A stretch of DNA of 64,000 nucleotides from CAMAUF01 sp046152925 (GTDB lineage: Bacteria; Chloroflexota; Dehalococcoidia; Tepidiformales; Tepidiformaceae), in contig JBJXFX010000005.1 of assembly GCA_046152925.1 (NCBI GenBank), forward strand, positions 1-64,000. The letters are read 5' to 3'. Position 1 is the first letter of the stretch; each line of letters opens with the position of its first letter. Below the pieces are notes generated by a model. The model saw nothing but the letters and a program-made list of their open reading frames with translations, searched no databases and was not told the DNA's origin. Below, one piece after another: positions 32,927 through 40,833 of the stretch. The position numbers were made by a program, and so were the translations under genes.

Positions 32927-34755
32927 GAGCTGGCAACCTTGCGCTTGTGGGCCCGGTCGCGGTCGAGCGCCGTCAGGTATTGCTTGCGGAGCCGGATGCT
33001 CTTCGGCGTGATCTCGACGTACTCGTCGTCTGCGATCAGCGAAAGGCTGCGCTCGAGGCTCGGCGGCTGCGGCGGGATCAGCTTCACCGCGATGTCCGAG
33101 GTCGAACTCCGGATGTTCGTCAGCTTCTTGGCCTTGCACACGTTGACGACGAGGTCGTTCTCCTTCGCGTGCAGCCCAACCACCATGCCCTCGTACACGT
33201 CCAGTCCCGGGTCGATGAAGAGGATGCCGCGTTCCTGGGCGTTCGCGAGCCCGTAGGAGAGCGTCGTGCCCGACTCGGCGGCCACCAACGCACCGCTGCG
33301 CGTGCGGCCGATCTCGCCCGCCCACGGGCGATACCCGAGGTACTCCGTGTTCATGATGCCTTCGCCGCCCGTCCCGGAGATGAACGCGTCGCGGAAGCCG
33401 ATTAGGCCCCGCGTCGGGATTTCGAACTCGATCCGGACATCGCCGTCGCGGTCCGTGTGCATCCCCGTCATCTGCGCCTTGCGGCCCGAAAGCGCCTCGA
33501 TCAGGAAGCCCGTCGCCGATTCCGGCGCCTCCACGTAGAGCTTCTCGAACGGCTCCTCGATGCCGCCCGTACCTTCCCGAAGGATGACCTCCGGGCGCGT
33601 CACCGCGAACTCGAAGCCTTCACGCCGCATGGTCTCCACCAAGATCGCGAGGTGCAGTTCGCCGCGCCCGCTGACAACGAAGGCGTCGGCCGTATCGCCG
33701 TCCTCCACGCGGAGGGCGATGTTTGTCTCTGTCTCGCGGTACAGCCGGTCGCGAAGCTGGCGGCTCGTGACGAACTGCCCTTCGCGTCCCGCGAACGGCG
33801 AATCGTTCACCCGGAAGGTCATCTTCACCGCTGGCTGTTCGACCGTGATTGGCGGCAAGGCGCCGCTCGCCTCGGCATTCGAAATCGTCTCGCCGATCGA
33901 AATGTCCGGGACGCCCGTCAGCGCGACGATGTCGCCCGCCCGCGCTTCGGTCAGCTCGATGCGGTCGAGGCCGCGGAACCCGAAGACCTGCGCGATCCGG
34001 TAACTCGAGGTGCCGCCCTCAAGGTCCCAACGGACGACCATCTCGGCCGGGTGGATCTCCCCGTCGCGGATCCGGCCGACCGCGGTGCGGCCCCGGAAGT
34101 TGTCGGCCTGCAGCGTCGTGACCAGCATCCGGAAGGGTGCGTGCTCGTCGCATTCCGGGCCGGGGATATGGCTCAGGATCGCCTCGAAGAGGGGCGCCAT
34201 CGTGCCCGAGGTCGCCGCCGGGTCGTCCCCGGCGATCCCGTCACGAGCGTTCGCATAGATCACCGGGAAGTCGAGTTGATAGTCCTCTGTCGCGAGGTCC
34301 AGGAAGAGGTCCTGCGTCTCCTGGAGCACCGCGGTCGTCCGCGCGTTCGGCCGGTCGATCTTGTTAATCACCACGATCGCGTGGAGGCCCAGTTCCAGCG
34401 CCTTGCGGAGCACGAACTTGGTCTGGGGCATCGGCCCTTCAACGGCGTCGACCAGCAGGAGACACCCGTCGGCCATGTTCAGCACGCGCTCAACCTCGCC
34501 GCCGAAGTCGGCGTGGCCCGGCGTATCGATGATGTTGATGCGGATGCCGCGGTACTCCACCGCGGCGTTCTTCGCCATGATCGTGATCCCTTTTTCACGC
34601 TCCAGCGGGTTCGAGTCGAGGATCAGCGTCCCCACCTGTTCGTTTTGGCGAAAGACGTTCGACTGCTTGAGCAGCGCGTCGACCAGGGTCGTCTTTCCGT
34701 GGTCGACGTGGGCGATGATGGCAATGTTACGGATATCCGTCCGGCGTTCGGGCAT
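32923..34755 (-). CDS. typA: Ribosome-associated translational GTPase TypA/BipA
   Basis: A 610-residue translation factor GTPase. Motifs: IAIIAHVDHGKTTLVDALL (G1), REKGITIMAKN (G2), IIDTPGHADFGGEVERVL (G3), VVINKIDRPNAR (G4). Domain II, V (ELHLAILVETMRREGFEF) and the TypA-specific C-terminal domain (RTRSGALVAAESGTTLSYGL, HAKENDLVVNVCKAKKLTN) follow. It aids 50S assembly and stress or cold growth. The start MPERRTD at 34755 fits family N-termini; there is no strong ribosome site. Its stop overlaps the convergent formyltransferase stop by 4 bp. Confidence 0.96.
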   Translation of the reverse strand: MPERRTDIRNIAIIAHVDHGKTTLVDALLKQSNVFRQNEQVGTLILDSNPLEREKGITIMAKNAAVEYRGIRINIIDTPGHADFGGEVERVLNMADGCLLLVDAVEGPMPQTKFVLRKALELGLHAIVVINKIDRPNARTTAVLQETQDLFLDLATEDYQLDFPVIYANARDGIAGDDPAATSGTMAPLFEAILSHIPGPECDEHAPFRMLVTTLQADNFRGRTAVGRIRDGEIHPAEMVVRWDLEGGTSSYRIAQVFGFRGLDRIELTEARAGDIVALTGVPDISIGETISNAEASGALPPITVEQPAVKMTFRVNDSPFAGREGQFVTSRQLRDRLYRETETNIALRVEDGDTADAFVVSGRGELHLAILVETMRREGFEFAVTRPEVILREGTGGIEEPFEKLYVEAPESATGFLIEALSGRKAQMTGMHTDRDGDVRIEFEIPTRGLIGFRDAFISGTGGEGIMNTEYLGYRPWAGEIGRTRSGALVAAESGTTLSYGLANAQERGILFIDPGLDVYEGMVVGLHAKENDLVVNVCKAKKLTNIRSSTSDIAVKLIPPQPPSLERSLSLIADDEYVEITPKSIRLRKQYLTALDRDRAHKRKVASS

Positions 34756-34845
34756 ACAGAGACAAGGTAGCAGGCTTTCGTGAACCTGGTCGAACCAGCC
34801 TGCGAATTGACGCGGCCCGGAAGATGCCATCAAATCCCGTCACCT

Positions 34846-35955
34846 GTGAAACCCTCTGCTGGCACGAACGTCTACCCACGACGCTGGCTCCGCGACCCGC
34901 AGCTCCTGCGTGGCCGGCCGCCGCGAACGCCACCGTTCCCCGTGGGGCACCCGCGGACCCGGTGGTATACCCACGGACGCGGCGCCCTCTGGGACGCGGC
35001 CCGCGTCCTCCGCCTCCGGCCCGGCGATGGGGTCCTCGCCCCGAGCTACAACTGCGGCGCCGAAATCGACCCGTTCATCCAAGCCGGGCTCCAGGTCTCC
35101 TACTACGAGGGCGACGGCGAGTGGCAGGCCTCCCCGGACGTCATCGAAGCCAGCCTGCGCGAAAACACGCGGGCCGTCATGGTCGTGCACTTCTTCGGTT
35201 TCCCCCAACGGCAAACGCGGGCGATCAAGGCCCTCTGCGAAGCGCGCGGAATCGCCCTCATCGAAGACTGCGCCCACGCCTTCCTCAGCCGCTTCGCCGA
35301 TGGCTCGCCAGCAGGCTCTGTCGGCGACCTCGCGGTGTTCAGCCCGCGCAAGATCATCGCCTCGGGGACAGGGGCCGCCCTCGTGCTCAACAGCCTGGGA
35401 TTTTCGTTCGCAGGAGTACCGGCCATGGGGCTGGGCGCCGCGCTGTCCAAGAAGCTCCTCGCCACCAAGCCCGGCCGGCCGATCGCGCGGTTGCTCTCAG
35501 CCGAGGAGCCCTACGTCAGTCACGCACCTGCCGCGAACGCGTTCATCCCTGCGGTGCACAAAGGCGCACCCCTCTCGTGGCTCGCGATGCGGCACATCTC
35601 ACGGAGCGACCCCGAAGACGTGGTCCGGCGGCGCCGCGAAAACTACGAGCTCGTGGCGGCGACCCTGCCGCCCGCGCGTTCGTTCGCGCCAGCGCTCCCG
35701 GGGCTTCCAGCCGGCGTCTCGCCCCTCGCTTTCCCGATTTGGGCGGAAGATCGCCGCGCGGTCATTGGCGTCCTCCAGCGCTCAGGACTGAGACCCCAGG
35801 CCTGGTGGGCCGGTTTCCACGGGGACGTGCCCTGGGGCGAATTGCCCGCCGCCGCCGCCCTCAAAAACCACCTCGTTGCCGTGCCTGTCCACCAATACGT
35901 CGAGCCCCGGCTGCTTCGTGAAGCAACCGGGGCTCTTCGAGAGCTCGCGGATTAG
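34846..35955 (+). CDS. DegT/DnrJ/EryC1-type PLP aminotransferase
   Basis: A 369-residue fold-type I PLP protein. VLAPSYNCGAEIDPFIQAG resembles the cofactor-phosphate segment, ALIEDCAHAF holds the Asp that pairs with the pyridine N, and VFSPRKIIASGTGAAL carries the PLP lysine (SPRK). Family members aminate keto-sugars for surface polysaccharides or act in related biosynthesis. The start is uncertain: GTG 34846 gives a compact protein, GTG 34780 adds 22 residues; neither has a clear ribosome site. A hairpin terminator lies inside its last codons. Confidence 0.82.
   Translation: MKPSAGTNVYPRRWLRDPQLLRGRPPRTPPFPVGHPRTRWYTHGRGALWDAARVLRLRPGDGVLAPSYNCGAEIDPFIQAGLQVSYYEGDGEWQASPDVIEASLRENTRAVMVVHFFGFPQRQTRAIKALCEARGIALIEDCAHAFLSRFADGSPAGSVGDLAVFSPRKIIASGTGAALVLNSLGFSFAGVPAMGLGAALSKKLLATKPGRPIARLLSAEEPYVSHAPAANAFIPAVHKGAPLSWLAMRHISRSDPEDVVRRRRENYELVAATLPPARSFAPALPGLPAGVSPLAFPIWAEDRRAVIGVLQRSGLRPQAWWAGFHGDVPWGELPAAAALKNHLVAVPVHQYVEPRLLREATGALRELAD
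35902..35935. terminator. Strong hairpin within the 3' end of the DegT gene
   Basis: GAGCCCCGG-C-TGCTTC (35902-35917) pairs with GAAGCA-A-CCGGGGCTC (35920-35935), 15 bp with one C-A mismatch and a GT loop, followed by TT. It lies 20 nt before the stop at 35955 and also 25 nt beyond the stop of the convergent gene at 35960, so it may end both transcripts. Confidence 0.65.
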
Positions 35956-35959
35956 CGGA

Positions 35960-37192
35960 TCAGGCGCGCTGCACGTTCGCGTAGCCCATCGGACGGTCAA
36001 AGCCGATGTAGGTCTTCGCGAGGTTCGTCAGGTGCCGCCAACTCGTGCCACCGTGGGCCGCCGCCTGGCGGGCGTCCCGGCTGCGCCGCTCCAGCGGATG
36101 GCTCATGCGCAGCGCCGTCGTGCCCGCCGTGCTGCACACGAGGTCGGTGATCCGGCGGGACTCCTGCGAGGCCCAGGTCGCCGCCATCAAGCCCTTCCGG
36201 TACTGCTCGAACTCCGGCATCTCCTTGCCGCCCTTCAGCGGGCCGAGGTCAGCCTCGATCTCGTTCTGCGCCTCGATGAGGAAGGCCTTCGCAGCGGCGT
36301 GGCTCGCGATGCACTCCGCGAGCCGCACCTGCATGTCGGGAAGCTCGCGCAGCGGCGTGCCCGCGCCCCAGGGCGTCTTGTCCCTCGCGAGCTCGATCAG
36401 GTCGTCGATCGCGCCCTTCGCCACACCGAGCGCGACGCCCGACTTGTTGTAGGGCACCTGGACTGGGTTACGGAGCGTTGGGTTCTCGTAGAGCTTCGTG
36501 GATGCGAGGGCGCTCAAGGGCAGGAGGTATTCCTGCGGGATGTGCTTGTTCACGACGCGGACATCGTGGCTGCCCGTGCCGCGCATCCCGGCCATGTCCC
36601 AGGTGTCGACGATCTCGAACTCACCCTTGGGCACGAGCCAACTCGCGTCGGCGGGCTTGCCCGTCTCCTGGTCGATCACCTCCGCGGCCGGGTTCAGGAC
36701 CATGTTCCAGGTCGCGTGCCAGCAGCCGCTCGCAAAGGCGCCCTGGTAGTCAAGCCGCCAGCCGTTCCCTTCGCGTTTCGCCTCCCGCTTCCAGAGCGGC
36801 GGGTTGGGCGTCCCCAGCCCCGAGCTGATCAGCATGTGCCAGTCGTCGCAGACGACCTGCGCCAGCTTCGGGTCCATCTGGCGGAGGGCGAGCGAGTTGA
36901 TCTCCGAATTGATCTGGACGCACCAGCCGATCGACCCATCGATCGCCGACGACGCCTCCAGGATGTTGATCTGGTCCGCGGCCCGCAGGTCCTCGCCCGC
37001 CAGCTCCGACGGCATCGCGAAGCGGTAGAGCCCCGCGTCCACCATGATCGGGATCACCCAGTCGGGCAGGTGGCGAAGCTGCTGCGCTTCGTCGCCCGCC
37101 TGCTTGAGCGCATCCTTGATCCCCTCGATGCGCTTGAGCGGCGGGGTCTTCTTCAGATCGGCCATCTTGTCCATCAGGACTTGGCGTACCAT
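35960..37192 (-). CDS. Acyl-CoA dehydrogenase-like flavin monooxygenase
   Basis: 410 residues with the acyl-CoA dehydrogenase fold, closest in style to the HsaA/DszC flavin-dependent monooxygenase group. A helical N-domain (LPDWVIPIMVDAGLYRFAMPSELAG) is followed by IDGSIGWCVQINSE, a beta domain with DTWDMAGMRGTGSHDVRV (typical WxxxGMRGTGSxD), and a C-terminal four-helix domain. The absence of the classical catalytic Glu context fits monooxygenases using FMNH2 supplied by a separate reductase; none is adjacent. AAGGAG 7 nt before ATG 37192. Confidence 0.85.
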   Translation of the reverse strand: MVRQVLMDKMADLKKTPPLKRIEGIKDALKQAGDEAQQLRHLPDWVIPIMVDAGLYRFAMPSELAGEDLRAADQINILEASSAIDGSIGWCVQINSEINSLALRQMDPKLAQVVCDDWHMLISSGLGTPNPPLWKREAKREGNGWRLDYQGAFASGCWHATWNMVLNPAAEVIDQETGKPADASWLVPKGEFEIVDTWDMAGMRGTGSHDVRVVNKHIPQEYLLPLSALASTKLYENPTLRNPVQVPYNKSGVALGVAKGAIDDLIELARDKTPWGAGTPLRELPDMQVRLAECIASHAAAKAFLIEAQNEIEADLGPLKGGKEMPEFEQYRKGLMAATWASQESRRITDLVCSTAGTTALRMSHPLERRSRDARQAAAHGGTSWRHLTNLAKTYIGFDRPMGYANVQRA

Positions 37193-37362
37193 GGCATGCT
37201 CCTTATCGGTTCACGTGACCCGGCCAACTCCTTGGCCAGGCGTCCAAACAACCGCAATTCTGCGCAGCCCCGGTGCAGCCCGCAACCGGCCGTATGGCCG
37301 CGTTCTCGCTGGACGAGAGGCCGCAGCGCGCAACAATGCGCAGACGGACGAGGAGGAACACG

Positions 37363-37992
37363 ATGGCCCTTCAAGTGATCGGCGCTGGGTTCGGCCGCAC
37401 GGGCACGCTTTCGCTCAAGCATGCCCTCCAACGGCTCGGATTCGACCCCTGCTACCACATGATCGAAGTCTTCGGAAACGCTGGCCACGCCGCCCAATGG
37501 GCCGCGGCGACACGCGGCGAGCCCGTCGACTGGGACGCTCTCTTCGCGAACTATACCGCCACCGTGGACTGGCCATCCTGCTCCTTCTACGCGGAGCTCG
37601 CCGGCCACTACCCCGATGCCAAGGTGATCCTCTCCCGCCGTTCCGCCGAGAGCTGGTACGAAAGCGTCTCGAACACCATCTACAAGTCGATGACGGGCCC
37701 GACCCCGCCCAACAACCCCGCCGCCGCCGAGCAAATGGCTATGGCCCGCGGCCTTATCGTCGACCGCACGTTCGGCGGCCGCTTCGAGGACAAAACGCAC
37801 GCGATCGCCGTCTACGAGGCCCACAACGCCGAGGTCATCCGCACCATCCCGGCCGACCGGCTGCTCGTGTTCGAAGCCTCGCAGGGCTGGGAGCCGCTCT
37901 GCGCCTTCCTCGGCCTCCCCGTCCCGGACGAGGACTACCCGCGCGTCAACACGACGGAGGACTTCGTCGCCCGCCGGCTGGCGCCGCGCTAG
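37363..37992 (+). CDS. Sulfotransferase family protein
   Basis: A 209-residue sulfotransferase of the short bacterial group. VIGAGFGRTGTLSLKHALQRLGF is the 5'-phosphosulfate-binding loop, and KVILSRRSAESWYESV the 3'-phosphate-binding strand and helix (R-x6-W-x-x-S). It transfers sulfate from PAPS to an unknown acceptor. AGGAGG 6 nt before ATG 37363 fixes the start. Divergent from the flavin monooxygenase; its stop overlaps the convergent cassette gene by 4 bp. Confidence 0.87.
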   Translation: MALQVIGAGFGRTGTLSLKHALQRLGFDPCYHMIEVFGNAGHAAQWAAATRGEPVDWDALFANYTATVDWPSCSFYAELAGHYPDAKVILSRRSAESWYESVSNTIYKSMTGPTPPNNPAAAEQMAMARGLIVDRTFGGRFEDKTHAIAVYEAHNAEVIRTIPADRLLVFEASQGWEPLCAFLGLPVPDEDYPRVNTTEDFVARRLAPR

Positions 37993-38645
37993 GGTTCTGC
38001 CGCGAAACGCACGACAACCTCAGAGAGCCGGTCGGCGAGCACCTCCACCGAATCAGGGCTCGGTACGACGAGCCCGGCGACGTCGCCCGCCCGCGCGAAG
38101 GCCACCCTCAGCCGCACCTCGCCGCCAAGCGCCTTGAGGCCGCCGACCCCTCCCCGCAACCCCGTAACGAAGTCGTCCACGAGCCGTCCCGCCTCCTCGG
38201 CCTCGATCAGGGGCTCGAATTTCCCGGCCCGCAACTGAGCCTGCGCGGTCGCGAGCTGCCGCTTGAGCCCCTCGCTCGCTGCGGTCGCGCCTGCGGCCGC
38301 TTTCGCGGCAGCGTCGCGCTCGGCGACGGCCGACTTCGCCGCGTCGAGCGCCTTCGCCTCGGCCCCCCGGGCGGCGACCGCGGCCTGCCGGAGAACCTCG
38401 TTTTCGCGCTGGACACTCGGCGCCCGTTCCGCCAGCGCCTTGTTCTCGGCCACGAGAGCATCGACTTGCGCGCGCAGCCTGTCGACCTCCCCCCGCGTGC
38501 CCCGGAGCGCGCGTTCGACCGCGGCGCGCTCGGCACGCTCGGCGCGAAGTTCCGCCGAAACCGACTTTCTCGACTCTTCCGTCCGCTCGAGGCGGGCTTC
38601 CAAGGACTTCAAGCGGCGGAGGTCGGCCGCACTGACTTCTGGCAT
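37989..38645 (-). CDS. Cassette protein D: coiled-coil protein of unknown function
   Basis: 218 residues. About residues 8-140 are a continuous Ala/Glu/Arg/Lys coiled coil (RLKSLEARLERTEESRKSV ...), then EEAGRLVDDFVTGLRGG and a beta-rich end ALGGEVRLRVAFARAG ... LSEVVVRFAAEP. The last ~80 residues resemble the N-terminal ~95 of the upstream gene's product (helix, then E-x-hydrophobic strands, then SEV-V-RF). ATG 38645 overlaps the upstream stop by one base. Last gene of the five-gene cassette. Not recognised. Confidence 0.7.
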   Translation of the reverse strand: MPEVSAADLRRLKSLEARLERTEESRKSVSAELRAERAERAAVERALRGTRGEVDRLRAQVDALVAENKALAERAPSVQRENEVLRQAAVAARGAEAKALDAAKSAVAERDAAAKAAAGATAASEGLKRQLATAQAQLRAGKFEPLIEAEEAGRLVDDFVTGLRGGVGGLKALGGEVRLRVAFARAGDVAGLVVPSPDSVEVLADRLSEVVVRFAAEP

Positions 38646-39136
38646 CACGCCCTCCCCGCCCCAGGGGCATCATCGACAAATACGTCCCGCACGGCCCTTC
38701 CCGAAGCATCCTGGACCGTCACAATCCATTGTCGACGGCCTGGCACGAACGACGCCTCGAACCGGAGGGGACCGAGGATCTCGCCCAAGCGGACGAACTC
38801 GGGGGCGCGTTCGACATCCCCGATAACGTCTCGCGAAGGGCGGCGCGGCGGCGCCGCAGATGGCGCCTCGCCCGCTGCCACGAAACGCACGCGAACCTCC
38901 GAAAGCGCCTCTGGCCGGATGGCGCTTTGGAGGTCACGCGTGCCGATCGGGCGCACGCGCACCGAAGCGCCCACGGCCTCAACGGCAACCTTCACGGTGA
39001 TCTCGGCATCTGAGAGCGCCATCGCCACCGGAACCGTGGGCTCCGCGCCCGCCAGCGATCGAGCAGCATCCTCCAGCGACCGTCCCGCCGCTTCCAGGAA
39101 CCCGCCGAGCTCGGCCGAGCCATCGGCCGCGCTCAC
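38645..39136 (-). CDS. Cassette protein C: hypothetical, 163 residues
   Basis: Not recognised. Residues 10-30 are helical (GGFLEAAGRSLEDAARSLAG), followed by strands MALSDAEITVKVAVEAVGAS and ALSEVRVRFVAAGE, a Pro/Ser/Arg linker, then a second beta domain (GEILGPLRFEASFVPGRRQW, IVTVQDASGRAVRDVFVDD), which looks like a Big/fibronectin-like or carrier domain. GTG 39136 overlaps the stop of protein B (GTGA). No signal peptide, so a cytoplasmic or non-classically exported product. Confidence 0.7.
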   Translation of the reverse strand: MSAADGSAELGGFLEAAGRSLEDAARSLAGAEPTVPVAMALSDAEITVKVAVEAVGASVRVRPIGTRDLQSAIRPEALSEVRVRFVAAGEAPSAAPPRRPSRDVIGDVERAPEFVRLGEILGPLRFEASFVPGRRQWIVTVQDASGRAVRDVFVDDAPGAGRA

Positions 39137-39681
39137 TGCCCCTCACCCTGGTTCACCGTCGTGCGGACCGGCTCCAAACGGAGCGGATGCGGGACCGGGA
39201 CCAACGTGGCGGAAAACCGCGAGGTCACCCTCAGGTCGCGATTCAGCTTACGTTCCCGAGTGATCGAGGACGTGCCTGCAAAGAGCGCGAACCGCTTCCC
39301 CTGCTCCGAGCTTGTCTCGGACTCGACAACATGGAGGTCCATGGCAACCTCCACGCGCGCCTCGGAGAACTGATAAAACGTCGGCGTGACGCCGAGGTCC
39401 AGAAGCGAGACCTTCCTCGGCTTGCCATGCTCGTAGGTCACCGACCCATCAGCCGCAATGGTCTCCGTGACTGACGGCACAATATCGACCGTTGTTGCGG
39501 CAAGTTCAGCCACGAGCTCGGCCGAGGCGCGGTCAAGCGCCGTTTGAGCATCTGCGATGCTTTCGGCAAGCATCCGGACAAGGTCGCCGAAGCTGACCGC
39601 AGGAGTCTCGGCCCTGGGCGCTTCGAGCGGTACGATCGGTGGCCGAAACGCCCGGCCAACCGCGATGCGAGGCTGGGTCAT
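39133..39681 (-). CDS. Cassette protein B: paralog of protein A
   Basis: 182 residues, clearly homologous to the upstream protein A. Shared blocks are an N-terminal helix (LAESIADAQTALDRASAEL), ATTVDIVPSVTETIAADGSV, LLDLGVTPTFYQFSEARVEV, a variable Ser/Glu-rich strand, a basic strand with RVTSR, and LVPVPHPLRLEP. The PTFYQFxEAxxEVxMD block is nearly identical in the two. GAGGAGGACACG before ATG 39681 is a very strong ribosome site. No catalytic residues stand out; a structural or binding role is inferred. Confidence 0.72.
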   Translation of the reverse strand: MTQPRIAVGRAFRPPIVPLEAPRAETPAVSFGDLVRMLAESIADAQTALDRASAELVAELAATTVDIVPSVTETIAADGSVTYEHGKPRKVSLLDLGVTPTFYQFSEARVEVAMDLHVVESETSSEQGKRFALFAGTSSITRERKLNRDLRVTSRFSATLVPVPHPLRLEPVRTTVNQGEGQ

Positions 39682-39695
39682 CGTGTCCTCCTCGG

Positions 39696-40214
39696 CTACG
39701 TCTGCGGCCGGTTATCGACGATTCGCAGCTCAGGGAAGATCCGCGGGGGCGGAGGCACAGGCACGAGCCGCGTCACGAGACGGCTTGTGCCACGCACCTC
39801 CTTTTGGAACTTCCGGTTGTGCGAAACGTCCAACCGCGCCGATGCGCTCCACAGGGCGAACCCGGCCTTCGCTTTCAGCCCCACGCTGATCGCCGTTTCC
39901 CGCGAGGTCGTCGTCTTGATGTCCATGGTGACCTCAATGGTGGCCTCGGCGAACTGGTAGAAGGTCGGGTTCAAGCCCACCTGCAAGAGCGACATCTCGA
40001 TTGCGGGCGCGTTCTGGAACGACACCTCGCCATTCGCAGCGATCGTCTGGGTCATCACCGGCACGACTTCGATCGTCGTACCCGCCAACGTCTTCGCCGT
40101 TTCGATCGCGTTCTCATCCAGCGCCCGCTGGGCGTCAGCGATACCGAGGGCCAGCTTGATCACCATGTCGGGCAGCGGGACATCCAGCAACTCCTGTCCA
40201 ACGCTCAGTGCCAT
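39696..40214 (-). CDS. Cassette protein A: FYQF-motif beta-rich protein
   Basis: 172 residues, not recognised. An amphipathic helix (MVIKLALGIADAQRALDENA), TTIEVVPVMTQTIAANGEV, then SLLQVGLNPTFYQFAEATIE, ISVGLKAKAGFALWSASARL, and an end GTSRLVTRLVPVPPPPRI. The helix plus beta-sandwich plan with a terminal Ser-Arg-x-x-x-x-LVPVP strand faintly recalls the trypco2/effector-associated domains of conflict systems, a low-confidence comparison. AGGAA lies 8-9 nt before ATG 40214. Fourteen bp separate it from protein B. Confidence 0.72.
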   Translation of the reverse strand: MALSVGQELLDVPLPDMVIKLALGIADAQRALDENAIETAKTLAGTTIEVVPVMTQTIAANGEVSFQNAPAIEMSLLQVGLNPTFYQFAEATIEVTMDIKTTTSRETAISVGLKAKAGFALWSASARLDVSHNRKFQKEVRGTSRLVTRLVPVPPPPRIFPELRIVDNRPQT

Positions 40215-40257
40215 CTCGCAGCTTCCTTTCGCTTCCTGGCCGCAGGCGGGGGCGCCC

Positions 40258-40608
40258 CTACGATGGTCCCCCCGGCACGCCGGGTTCGATTCGCTCCGGG
40301 TCCTGGTCAAGGCCGGCCAGGGCCGCGAAGCGGGCGAAACGATCGGGGTCGATGGAGACAGGGCCGGCGAGCCGCACCGCGTGGTGCCGCCGGAGCGCAA
40401 GCATCGCTTCCAGACTGAGCAGCGCGAGCACGCTTCCCGCCCGCAGGCGGGCGGCGACCTCGCCCCCCAAGGCGGCGATGGCGCCCTCGATCTGACCCGG
40501 CTGGCCGCAAACCAACGCCAGCCCTCTGCCGTTCCCGGGCTCAAGCCGGACATCGGCACCGAACGCGCGCGCCGTCACGGAACGGCCTAGGCCGCTGGTT
40601 CCCGCCAT
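40258..40608 (-). CDS. Cassette protein E: hypothetical, 116 residues
   Basis: Not recognised. A small alpha/beta protein with a Gly/Ala-rich middle (LALVCGQPGQIEGAIAALGG, LRAGSVLALLSLEAMLALRR) and a Pro/Asp-rich end. First gene of the five-gene cassette, 43 bp before protein A, same strand. ATG 40608 has only a weak GGGG upstream. Existence is supported by strand, spacing and codon pattern, not by homology. Confidence 0.55.
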   Translation of the reverse strand: MAGTSGLGRSVTARAFGADVRLEPGNGRGLALVCGQPGQIEGAIAALGGEVAARLRAGSVLALLSLEAMLALRRHHAVRLAGPVSIDPDRFARFAALAGLDQDPERIEPGVPGGPS

Positions 40609-40677
40609 GGTTTCAACCCCGAGCCGCAGGGGGCGCGCCGCGGAGGCGCCAAGACTAACCGACCGGCCATAGGATTA

Positions 40678-40815
40678 CTAGCGCTTTCTGTGAGTGAACC
40701 ACTTCACCCGGAGGCCAACCGGCAACGCCCGGGACATCCGCTTCCCTTCGAATCGAAGAAGGCGCTCCGCTCCCGGATCCGGCCAAACGCCCGCCAAGAA
40801 CAGCGAGAACGTCGC
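40678..40815 (-). pseudogene. Remnant of the 3' end of an MBL-fold hydrolase gene
   Basis: A minus-strand frame reads SLFLAGVWPDPGAERLLRFE, then GKRM, to a TAG at 40678-40680. It aligns with the end of the intact MBL protein at 46008 (SLFLAGHWPHPGSGRIVRLE, then GKRV). The DNA also matches in blocks (CCGCCAAGAACAGCGAG, CGCTTCCCTTC). The 5' part is absent: a stop lies a few codons upstream and the FeoB gene end follows. The 226-bp gap 40609-40833 holds this remnant and no other gene that I can support. Confidence 0.7.
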
Positions 40816-40833
40816 CCGCCGTCTCCCGCCGCG

